In this document: positions 16,281-23,052 of the stretch, one piece after another | How the letters are laid out: each line of letters begins with the position of its first letter | How positions within the stretch are numbered: the stretch's first letter is position 1 | Source of the DNA: Betaproteobacteria bacterium | Lineage (GTDB): Bacteria; Pseudomonadota; Gammaproteobacteria; Burkholderiales; Thiobacillaceae | Direction of reading: 5' to 3' | Assembly: GCA_016234655.1 (NCBI GenBank) | Contig: JACRAU010000019.1 | Span: 45,928-109,927, forward strand | Length of the DNA stretch: 64,000 bases | Made by a program: the position numbers and the translations under genes | The notes under the pieces: model-generated | Told to the model about the DNA's origin: nothing | The model's database searches: none | The model's input: only the letters and a program-made list of their open reading frames with translations

Positions 16281-17285
16281 ATGCTCGGCAGGGTCATGAA
16301 CTTCGCTCACCCGAAGGCGGCAGTCGCTGTCATCGTCGTCAACTACAATAGCGGCGAGTTGCTGCGGCGCTGCCTGGCTGCGCTAACCCGGCAGACCTAC
16401 CCATCGTTTCGCGTGATCGTGGTCGACAATGCCAGCAGCGATGATTCGCTGAAGGGGGTTGGCGAGTCATTCCCCGACACCCAAATCCTCCGGCAGTCGG
16501 CAAATCTTGGCTTTGCAGCCGGCAACAATGCAGGTATCGCGGCGGTGGGCGACTGCAAGTGGATTGCCTGCCTCAACCCCGATGCCTTCCCTGAGCCCGA
16601 TTGGCTGGCCAGCCTGATGGCGGCGGCAGCGCGCTACCCGGATTGCGCCTCATTCGGCAGCCGGTTGATCATGGCCGAGGACCCCGCGCGGTTGGATGGT
16701 ACCGGCGATGTCTATCACGTCAGCGGCTTGGCTTGGCGGCGGGGTCATGGCAGGTCGGTCGAACGTGGCATAGGCGAGGGCGACGAAATCTTCGCCCCTT
16801 GCGCCGCCGCCGCCTTGTACCGGCGTGATGCGCTGGCCGATGTCGGCGGCTTCGATGCGAGCTACTTCTGTTATTTCGAGGATGTCGACCTTGGCTTCCG
16901 GCTGCGCTTGCGGGGTTATCGCAGCCGCTATGTGCCCGAGTCGCGCGCGTTGCATGTGGGCTCGGCGATCACCGGCTTCCGCAGTGATTTCAGTATCTAC
17001 CACGGCCACCGGAATATGGTGTGGGCCTATTTCAAGAACATGCCAACGCCTTTGCTTTGGCTTTATTTGCCGCAGCATCTCTTGGCGAATGTGCTGACCA
17101 TCCTGCTCTATGCCGGCAGGGGGCGGGGCGGGGCGATCCTCAAGGCCAAATGGCATGCACTGAAGGCCATGCCCGAGATATGGCGCGCGCGACGGGAAGT
17201 ACAATCGAGACGCAAGGTAGGGGCGCGTGAAATTCGGCGGCAACTGTGCCGCAAACCGTTGGCGCCCTATTGGAAAAGGGTTTAG
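16281..17285 (+). CDS. GT2 family glycosyltransferase (rhamnosyltransferase-like)
   Basis: A 334-residue cytoplasmic GT-A enzyme, with VAVIVVNYNSGELLRRCLAAL at the N-terminus, VVVDNASSDDS-like nucleotide-binding residues (VDNASSDDSL), NLGFAAGNNAG and later a CYFEDVDLGFRLR acidic motif. These are the typical marks of WbbL-type rhamnosyltransferases, though the sugar cannot be read from sequence. Starts at TTG 16272, ATG 16281 and ATG 16296 are all possible; the first two give a slightly longer basic N-terminus. It is followed by a tandem REP array. Confidence 0.85.
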   Translation: MLGRVMNFAHPKAAVAVIVVNYNSGELLRRCLAALTRQTYPSFRVIVVDNASSDDSLKGVGESFPDTQILRQSANLGFAAGNNAGIAAVGDCKWIACLNPDAFPEPDWLASLMAAAARYPDCASFGSRLIMAEDPARLDGTGDVYHVSGLAWRRGHGRSVERGIGEGDEIFAPCAAAALYRRDALADVGGFDASYFCYFEDVDLGFRLRLRGYRSRYVPESRALHVGSAITGFRSDFSIYHGHRNMVWAYFKNMPTPLLWLYLPQHLLANVLTILLYAGRGRGGAILKAKWHALKAMPEIWRARREVQSRRKVGAREIRRQLCRKPLAPYWKRV

Positions 17286-17300
17286 GGAGGCGCTGTAAAG

Positions 17301-17557
17301 GTGGTTTGTTCGCGGCCGGGAGGCCGCTCCCACAGAGTGTGTTGTAGGAGGCCCCTCCTGGGGCCGAACGACAGCGTGGCGATTGGGCAGGTGGTTTGTT
17401 CGCGGCCGGGAGGCCGCTCCCACAGGGTGTGTTGTAGGAGGGCCGTCCTCGGCCCGAACAACGGCGCGGCAATAGGGCAGGTGGTTTATTCGCGGCCGGG
17501 AGGCCGCTCCCACAGGGTGTGTTGTAGGAGGCCCCTCCTGGGGCCGAACAGCGGCGC
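17301..17557. repeat. REP/BIME locus 2: tandem array, 90-bp period
   Basis: Nearly three copies of a 90-bp BIME start at 17301, 17391 and 17481 (each opening with GTGGTTTGTTCGCGG or GTGGTTTATTCGCGG). Each holds an inverted unit B (GCGGCCGGGAGGCCGC hairpin, CTCCCACAG) and a direct unit A (GTTGTAGGAG plus a palindrome). Unit A of copy 2 has GGGCCGTCCTCGGCCC instead of GGCCCCTCCTGGGGCC: both arms changed, so pairing is kept. Confidence 0.9.
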
Positions 17558-17704
17558 GAGGAACTTGTGGCGGCTAAAAATGTTCAAACCCCGTCGCTTC
17601 GATTAAGATGGCGAGCGTTTTTGCGCGGAATGGCGGCCTTTTGCATGCTTTTGGCTGTCGGCGCGGCTTCTGAAAATAGGAATCCGTCTGTGAGATTGCA
17701 TTTA

Positions 17705-19843
17705 ATGAAAATGCTGCGTTCGTTGTTGCAGGCGTCTTGCCTCGGTGTGTGCATGGTTGCGGCTGCCGGCTGGGCCGATGGCATGGAGCCGGTGCCAGGC
17801 TCCGCCGAGAACCCTTTCTTCAAGGCCGAAGAAGGCGCAGGCCCGGCGCCCGCCGCCGCCCCGACCAAACCCGCCGAGCCCGTTGCGCCCGTTGCGCCCG
17901 CCGCTTCCACGCTCGACCTGAAGATCGACACCGGTTCGATCCAGGTGCATCAACCCAAGGTCTCGACCGTGCCGCAGCCCGGCGTCGCCTTGCGCTTCGA
18001 CAATGCCGACATCTACGAGGTGGTGCAGACCATCCTGGGCGACATCCTCAAGCTCAACTTCATCATGGACCCGGGCGCCACCGGCAAGGTCACCATCAAC
18101 ACCTCCGGCACGGTCAGCCAGGCCGATATCTACAGCATCCTCGAGCGCATCTTGCAGATGAACGGCCTGTCCCTCGTGCGCGAGGGCGGGCTGTACAAGA
18201 TCATCCGCGACGCCAATGCGCCGCGCGATGCGCTCGGTTTCGAGGCGGCCGGCAACGGCTCGCCGGTCATCCAGATCATCCCGCTCAAGTTCGTCCAGGC
18301 CTCGGGCCTGATCAACGTGCTGCGCAACTTCGTCGGCCCGCAGGCCGCGATCTTCAACGACCCGACCAATCGCTACGTTATCGTCGCCGATCGTGTGGCC
18401 AACATACAGAAACTGGTCGAGATCGTGAAGACCTTGGACGTGGACTACCTGCGCGAGGTCAAGATCGACTTCATGCGCCTGGAGCGCAGCGATGCCGTCG
18501 AGCTGGCGCGCGAGATGGAGACCCTGTTCAAGCAGTCCGGCATGTTCAACTGGCCCGGCACCGAGGGCAACAAGGTCTTCTTCATGCCGATCACGCGCAT
18601 GAACGGCGTGCTGGTGGCCGCCGCCAACGAGGACATCCTGGCCGCCGCCCGCAAATGGCTGAAATTGTTGGACGGCGAGCAGCAGGACGTGGCCTCGCGC
18701 GTGCGCATCCATCACGTGCAAAACACCCAGGCGACGCATCTGGCCGACATCCTGCGCCAATTGTTCGGCGGTGCGCCGGCGGCGCCCAGGGCCGACAAGG
18801 TGGTCATCGGCGGGGCGGTGCCGGCCGCCGGCGGCGCCGGCCTGTCCGGTGCGGTGCAGATCATCCCGGACGAGGCGACCAACACCCTGGTCATCAAGGC
18901 CAACCCGCAGGACTACCTGCTGATCAAGCAAGTCATCGACAACATCGACAAGGTGCCGCGCCAGGTGCTGATCCAGGTCATGGTGGCGGAGGTGACGCTG
19001 AACGACGAAACCAAGTTCGGCGTCGAATGGTGGCTGAAGAACGCCAAGACCAAGATCGGCGGCGACCTGTACCCCGCCCAGCTCAAGCTCGACAGCGGCC
19101 TGGTCGCGCCGACCGCCAGCACCATCACCGGCGACCTGGCCAAGGGCGTGAGTTCCGGCCTTAACTATATGCTGCTCGACGGCGCCGGCGACGTGATCGG
19201 CCTGGTCAATGCCCTGTCGACCACCACCGACATCAACCTGCTGTCCGCGCCGCACGTACTGGCCAGCGACGGCAAGGAGGCCAAGATCGAGGTCGGCAGC
19301 GACGAGCCGGTGGTGACCCAGACCGTCTCCACCCCGACTGCGGCGACTAGTGCCACGGGCACGACGACCAGCCTGTCCACCTCGAACAGCGTGCAATACC
19401 GGCCGACCGGCATCCTGTTGTCGGTCAAGCCCAATGTGAACGAATCCGGCCTGGTCACCCTGGTGCTGTCGCAAGAAGTCAGCAACCGCGGCAACAGCGT
19501 GCTGGTCGGCGGCCAGGAATATCCCTCCTTCAGCAAACGCAAGGTCAATACCGAGGTCACCCTGCAAGAAGGCCGCAGCCTGCTGGTCGCCGGCCTGATC
19601 CAGGACAAGGCCAATAACAGCGATACCGGCATCCCCCTGCTCAAGGACATCCCGGGGCTGGGCTACCTATTCGGCGCCACCGGCAAATCCCGGCAAAAGA
19701 CCGAGCTCATCATCACCCTGACCCCCTATGTGGTGCGTACCCGCGAGGAGGGTGAGCGGGTCACCGAGTCCTTCAAGCGCAGCCTGCAAGAGCTGAAGGG
19801 CGTGATGAAAAAGGCCGACGAGACCTTGGCCAAGGGCAAATGA
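17705..19843 (+). CDS. gspD: Type II secretion system secretin GspD
   Basis: An outer-membrane secretin that forms the multimeric channel of a type II secretion system. From the ATG at 17705 it has 712 residues and a signal peptide (LLQASCLGVCMVAAAGWA). Then come a Pro/Ala-rich linker, the N0 domain (LRFDNADIYEVVQTILGDIL), N1-N3 domains (QADIYSILERILQMNGLSLV; SGLINVLRNFVGPQA) and the secretin core (LLSAPHVLASDGKEAKIEVG; VTEVTLQEG-type end; GIPLLKDIPGLGYLFGATGKSRQKTELIITLTPYVV). An upstream in-frame ATG (17630) would add a second hydrophobic stretch. No other gsp gene is in the window, which is unusual for gspD; the REP arrays on both sides suggest it was separated from its operon. Confidence 0.88.
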   Translation: MKMLRSLLQASCLGVCMVAAAGWADGMEPVPGSAENPFFKAEEGAGPAPAAAPTKPAEPVAPVAPAASTLDLKIDTGSIQVHQPKVSTVPQPGVALRFDNADIYEVVQTILGDILKLNFIMDPGATGKVTINTSGTVSQADIYSILERILQMNGLSLVREGGLYKIIRDANAPRDALGFEAAGNGSPVIQIIPLKFVQASGLINVLRNFVGPQAAIFNDPTNRYVIVADRVANIQKLVEIVKTLDVDYLREVKIDFMRLERSDAVELAREMETLFKQSGMFNWPGTEGNKVFFMPITRMNGVLVAAANEDILAAARKWLKLLDGEQQDVASRVRIHHVQNTQATHLADILRQLFGGAPAAPRADKVVIGGAVPAAGGAGLSGAVQIIPDEATNTLVIKANPQDYLLIKQVIDNIDKVPRQVLIQVMVAEVTLNDETKFGVEWWLKNAKTKIGGDLYPAQLKLDSGLVAPTASTITGDLAKGVSSGLNYMLLDGAGDVIGLVNALSTTTDINLLSAPHVLASDGKEAKIEVGSDEPVVTQTVSTPTAATSATGTTTSLSTSNSVQYRPTGILLSVKPNVNESGLVTLVLSQEVSNRGNSVLVGGQEYPSFSKRKVNTEVTLQEGRSLLVAGLIQDKANNSDTGIPLLKDIPGLGYLFGATGKSRQKTELIITLTPYVVRTREEGERVTESFKRSLQELKGVMKKADETLAKGK

Positions 19844-19861
19844 GTTCGCGGCGCCCCCTCA

Positions 19862-20050
19862 CGGGGGTGTTGTAGGAGGCCCCTCCCGGGGCCGAACAAC
19901 GGCGTGACGATTGGGTAGGCTGGTTGTTCGCGGCCAGGAGGCCGCTCCCACAGGGGGCGTGGTTTATCGCGGCGAGGATTTATGCCCTTCGGGTGCGCCG
20001 CTCCCACAGAGGGTGTTGTAGGAGGCCCCTCCCGGGGCCGAACAACCGCA
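19862..20050. repeat. REP/BIME locus 3, upstream of the RAYT gene
   Basis: Contains A (GTTGTAGGAGGCCCCTCC..), inverted B (GTTCGCGGCCAGGAGGCCGC), a second inverted B whose hairpin is split by GGATTTATGCCCTTCGGGTG (from 19977), and another A ending near 20047. The splitting segment is the inverted form of the AAAGGGCATAAATCC module. Confidence 0.9.
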
Positions 20051-20072
20051 ACAAAAAACCAAGGAGGCCGCC

Positions 20073-20513
20073 ATGCGTTACCACAGCCAAGACCTGCGCC
20101 GCGGCCGCCATTCCGAACCGGACCGCATCTACCACGTCACCACGGTCACGCACGAGCGAAATCCTGCTTTTCTTCCCCTTGCGGCTGCCCGCGCAGTCAT
20201 TCGGGTGTTGGCCGACTTGCACGCTCGCGGCCGGGCCGAAACCTTGGCCTATGTCCTCATGCCCGATCACCTGCATTGGCTGATGCAATTGGGCGATGGG
20301 GCCGACCTATCCAAGACCGTTGCTGCAATGAAATCCCTCGGCGCGCGTCGGCTCGGCCGGGGCCGACTATGGCAGCCGGGCTTTCACGACCACGCCATTC
20401 GGCGGGACGAAGACATCCAGGCCGTGGCGCGCTACATCGTGGCCAACCCCTTGCGTGCCGGCCTGGTGGAAGACATCGGGCAATACCCCCATTGGGATGC
20501 CAAATGGCTGTAG
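20073..20513 (+). CDS. REP-associated tyrosine transposase (RAYT)
   Basis: A 146-residue Y1/HUH-type transposase of the IS200/IS605-related RAYT family, the enzymes believed to spread REP palindromes. It shows VTTVTHERNPAFL near the N-terminus, the HUH metal site in MPDHLHWLM (~68-76), and then KSLGARRLGRGRLWQPGFHDHAIR and a conserved YIVANPLRAGLV block that precedes the likely catalytic region. AAGGAGG lies 12 bp before the ATG. BIME-type REPs flank it closely on both sides, and its own TAG stop is the GTAGGAGG of a REP. The enzyme appears intact. Confidence 0.93.
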   Translation: MRYHSQDLRRGRHSEPDRIYHVTTVTHERNPAFLPLAAARAVIRVLADLHARGRAETLAYVLMPDHLHWLMQLGDGADLSKTVAAMKSLGARRLGRGRLWQPGFHDHAIRRDEDIQAVARYIVANPLRAGLVEDIGQYPHWDAKWL

Positions 20514-20705
20514 GAGGCCCCTCCTGGGGCCGAACGACGGCGCGGCAATAGGGTAGGTGGTTTGTTCGCGGCCGGGAGGCCGCTCCCACAGAGGGAGTTG
20601 TAGGAGGGCCGTCCCCGGCCCGAACACCAGCTAAAGGGCATAAATCCCCGGCCCGAACACCGGCTCCCACGGGGCATAGGGAGGCCCCAGCCGGGGCCGA
20701 GCAAG
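20509..20705. repeat. REP/BIME locus 4, downstream of the RAYT gene
   Basis: Direct A (GTAGGAGGCCCCTCCTGGGG, including the RAYT stop), inverted B, a second A with the GGGCCGTCCCCGGCCC variant, then CTAAAGGGCATAAATCCCC (from 20631) joined to another GGCCCGAACACC, and a degenerate A-like palindrome (GGCCCCAGCCGGGGCC). Confidence 0.88.
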
Positions 20706-20783
20706 GTTATGATTCCATTAGTGGCCGAATCCAAAGGATGCAAGGCCGCCCCGCTTCATTGTTTATGATTGACTGGAAAAGCC

Positions 20784-21011
20784 ATGCGCACCGTTGGCCA
20801 CCGCAAAGAACGACCGATTGCCTTCTCGGCTTCGGCGGCGTTGTTGGTCGAAGGCGCTCGATTCAACGATGAAATCCATCGTTTGCCCACCGGCCGCACA
20901 AGCCTGGTCCGAAAGGGCTTGTTCCGCTTCAAGACGCATGAAGACGCCAATCGTCACGAACTCGAATGCCTAGCCGAGGGCATCGCCAAAATCGCGCTGG
21001 GGCGCGCCTAA
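20784..21011 (+). CDS. Small protein paired with nucleotidyltransferase, 75 aa
   Basis: A 75-residue soluble protein of unknown function. The ATG at 20784 follows GGAAAA. It is basic at the N-terminus (RTVGHRKERPIAFS) and has a Lys/Arg-rich middle (PTGRTSLVRKGLFRFKTHEDANRHE). Its stop overlaps the next ATG by one base (TAATG), so it forms a coupled pair with the nucleotidyltransferase. The arrangement recalls two-gene toxin-antitoxin modules with a nucleotidyltransferase partner, but I do not recognise the family and no activity can be assigned. Confidence 0.55.
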   Translation: MRTVGHRKERPIAFSASAALLVEGARFNDEIHRLPTGRTSLVRKGLFRFKTHEDANRHELECLAEGIAKIALGRA

Positions 21012-21502
21012 TGGAAGAATACAGCCGCCCGGCCACGCTGGAAGACCTGAAGGCCTTGATCGGCGCGTTAAACCGCCAGGGCGTCGAATACCTCTTGATC
21101 GACGGCTATGCCCTGTTTGCCCACGGTTATCACCGAGCGACCACGGATATCGACCTACTGGTACCCGCCACCCAAGAGACCGGACAGAAGATCAAGGCGG
21201 CCTTGATGGTGTTGCCCGACCAGGCAGCAAAAGACATTGACCCGGCTTGGTTTGAAGAGGGCGAGAACATCCGCGTGGCGGACGCCTTCGTGGTGGATGT
21301 GATGCTCAATGCCTGCGGCGAGACCTATGACACCTTGAAACGGTATGTCGAAACCATAGACCTGGAGGGGTTGCCGGTTCATACGGTCAACCTGGAAGGT
21401 CTATTGCGCACCAAGCAAACGATGCGGGACAAGGACATAGCCGATCGCCGCATCCTGGAGCAGGCCTTGAAGGCGCTTAGAGAGCAGGGCAAGGGCACGT
21501 GA
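21011..21502 (+). CDS. Nucleotidyltransferase fold protein (AbiEii/MNT-like)
   Basis: A 163-residue protein of the polymerase-beta-like nucleotidyltransferase superfamily. The core is EYLLIDGYALFAHGYHRATTDIDLLVP (seen as GYALFAHGYHRA followed by TTDIDLLV), which gives the G-containing loop and the DxD metal-binding pair (~residues 45-48). Downstream FVVDVMLNACGE supplies the third acidic strand. The usual GS dipeptide is replaced by GY, as in several AbiEii-like proteins. It is coupled to the 75-residue gene. A role in RNA or protein nucleotidylation is an inference from the fold. Confidence 0.75.
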   Translation: MEEYSRPATLEDLKALIGALNRQGVEYLLIDGYALFAHGYHRATTDIDLLVPATQETGQKIKAALMVLPDQAAKDIDPAWFEEGENIRVADAFVVDVMLNACGETYDTLKRYVETIDLEGLPVHTVNLEGLLRTKQTMRDKDIADRRILEQALKALREQGKGT

Positions 21503-21511
21503 CCTGTTTGC

Positions 21512-21677
21512 GGTTTATTCGCGGCGAGGAGGCCGCTCCCACAGGAGGTGTTGTAGGAGGGCCGTCCTCGGCCCGAACAACGGCACGGCAATAGGGCAGG
21601 TGGTTTGTTCGCGCTCCCACAGGGGTATTGTAGGAGGGCCGCACCCTAAAGGGCATAAATCCCCGGCCCGAACCTCG
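21512..21677. repeat. REP/BIME locus 5
   Basis: Inverted B (GCGGCGAGGAGGCCGC), A (GGGCCGTCCTCGGCCC form), then a collapsed B in which the hairpin is lost (TTCGCGCTCCCACAGG), and an A whose palindrome loop is occupied by CACCCTAAAGGGCATAAATCC (from 21642). Confidence 0.88.
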
Positions 21678-21678
21678 G

Positions 21679-22170
21679 TTAAGGCAACAAACCCGGCCAC
21701 GCCTCTTTGGAAAGCCGTGCGTGTGCGAAACGGTTGAGCGCATTGTAGGTTCCGATCAACACCCCAACCAATTCGTGCGCCCGGTTCATGGCCTGTGCGA
21801 ATTCCTCTGCCTGGGCCATGTATTCATGGATCAGCCGGTTGCGCAGGTTACGCGCATCCAGCCAACTCTCCACGCTGGGGAGCAAGCCGAGTTTTTCCAT
21901 CCTATTGAGGTTATCGAGGTTGCTGCCGGGGGTTTCGGCCGGGGCCCCGCCCCGTTTGTTCGCGGCCAGGAGGCCGCTCCCACAGGGGTGTTGTAGGAGG
22001 CCCCTCCCGGGGCCGAACTAAGCCTCGTCCTGCTCCAAGCTGGCTACCGTGTCTGCGGTGAGAGATGTCGCAAATAGGCGGGAATCCGAGTTCAAAAGCC
22101 ACCGCCCCTCACGCCGCACGATATCCAATAGCGCAAGGAAGCGCTCGGTCTCGATTTCGCGCGCTGTCAT
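21679..22170 (-). pseudogene. HEPN-domain (HepT-like) gene interrupted by a REP
   Basis: The N-terminal fragment starts at 22170 (MTAREIETERFLALLDIVRR) and reads 50 codons to a TAG at the REP border (...SLEQDEA). The C-terminal fragment resumes in the next coding block at ~21940 with AETPGSNLDNLNRMEKLG and ends with ARLSKEAWPGLLP at 21679. It includes the HEPN catalytic motif R-x4-H in RNRLIHEY. A normal HepT of ~140 residues has a contiguous helix-rich middle; here about 30 residues of it are replaced by a REP unit. It starts one base into the stop of the MNT gene, so the pair was originally a MNT-HepT type toxin-antitoxin operon. Confidence 0.8.
21939..22019. repeat. REP/BIME locus 6, inside the HEPN gene
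   Basis: A degenerate GCC-rich left edge, then inverted B (GTTCGCGGCCAGGAGGCCGC..CCCACAG) and A (GTTGTAGGAGGCCCCTCCCGGGGCC). It replaces part of the HEPN coding sequence rather than merely being inserted, since codons on both sides do not abut. Confidence 0.88.
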
Positions 22171-22469
22171 CACAGCGCCACTCCCATATCCCGCGCGACC
22201 TCGTGAATCGGGCTTTCGGCCGTGTCCGGGTCGACCACGAGCACGTCGAAGCGCTGCTCGCCCAAGCGCATTTGCAACAAGCTGGCCATGCGGCAGGCGC
22301 TGGCCGCCCGATTGGCCAGCTTGGTTGGAGACTCGATCAGCAGGTCGATGTCGCCGCCATGGGCGCCATCGTCAACGCGCGAGCCAAATAGGCGCACCTG
22401 GGCGTCCGGCCCAAACAATTCGTGGGCGGTCGAGACGATAACAGCACGTGCTTTCGGGCTGATGCGCAT
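22170..22469 (-). CDS. MNT-type nucleotidyltransferase antitoxin
   Basis: A 99-residue polymerase-beta-like nucleotidyltransferase of the MNT class, whose members AMPylate and silence HEPN toxins. The start is the ATG at 22469. The active-site pattern is complete: VRLFGSRVDDGAHGGDIDLLIE, with GSR followed by DID, and a third acidic position in RFDVLVVD. The stop (TGA) shares a base with the HEPN start. With its HEPN partner broken, it is probably a relic antitoxin, yet its own frame is intact. Confidence 0.82.
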   Translation of the reverse strand: MRISPKARAVIVSTAHELFGPDAQVRLFGSRVDDGAHGGDIDLLIESPTKLANRAASACRMASLLQMRLGEQRFDVLVVDPDTAESPIHEVARDMGVAL

Positions 22470-22548
22470 GCGAGGCTCACGGAAACGAATGGCATGATAA
22501 TACGACACAAGGCATGAAGGAGGGTCGAGCAGCGGTGCAATGGGTATG

Positions 22549-22712
22549 CAGGACGCCGCTCCCACAAGAGATGTTGTAGAAGGGCCGCACTAAAGGGCAT
22601 AAATCCTCGGCCCGAACACCAGCGCGGCAATAGGGCAGGTGGTTTATTCGCGGCCAGGAGGCCGCTCCCACAGGGGATGTTGTAGGAGGCCCCTCCCGGG
22701 GCCGAACGGCCA
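22549..22712. repeat. REP/BIME locus 7
   Basis: Partial B (GCCGCTCCCACAAG), A with the loop occupied by CACTAAAGGGCATAAATCCTC (from 22588), then complete inverted B (GCGGCCAGGAGGCCGC) and complete A (GTTGTAGGAGGCCCCTCCCGGGGCC). Confidence 0.88.
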
Positions 22713-23052
22713 GGGCGCCATTCCCATAGCGGTGTTGCCACAACGCCACATAAACCGTTCCATTGGTGTTGTAATCGATACTTGGTTTTTAATTTGGCTT
22801 GCCAAGTGATAAAGTGCCACGTGCCGAAGGAGGCGGATTCAAAGCAAGCCGGAACGACCAGAAAGAGCGTTGCAACTATGCAACAGGCTGCATTCTGTAC
22901 AAGGCGTGCCGCCGTTGCTCTTGCGGGTGTGTAAGTCGGGTGCTAGCATCCGTTCAAGTCCATCGCTGGCTTTGCGGGTGGTGGTAAGGAAAAACTTTAA
23001 GAATCTCCCGCTGGGAGTTGTACAACTCGAGTAAACCTAAGGAGTCATACGT
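22713..23052 (+). promoter_or_regulatory. Promoter region and structured leader of the S-layer-like gene
   Basis: 340 bp with no convincing gene. An AT-rich stretch holds TTGGTT (22782) and, downstream, TGATAAAGT (22807-22815), an extended -10-like element. The spacing to any -35 is not ideal, so the promoter is tentative; transcription from there would give a leader of ~230 nt. Inverted repeats: TTGGC/GCCAA (22794-22805), GTTGCA/TGCAAC (22869-22884), CTCCC/GGGAG (23005-23017), and the perfect 14-bp palindrome GAGTTGTACAACTC (23015-23028), which shares three bases with the previous stem. A strong AAGGAG precedes the start codon. Long, structured leaders are common for abundantly made surface proteins. 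Confidence 0.5.

Noticed and set aside
17301-17557. CRISPR array
   Set aside because: The period is 90 bp, the repeats are palindromic BIME units, and the intervening parts are themselves conserved rather than unique spacers.
17702-19567. 621-codon antisense frame over gspD
   Set aside because: It is a shadow of a strongly biased gene: no ribosome binding site and no recognisable fold.
20784-22469. AbiEii/AbiEi phage-defence pair
   Set aside because: The nucleotidyltransferases are of this fold, but no AbiEi-type winged-helix antitoxin is encoded next to either of them.
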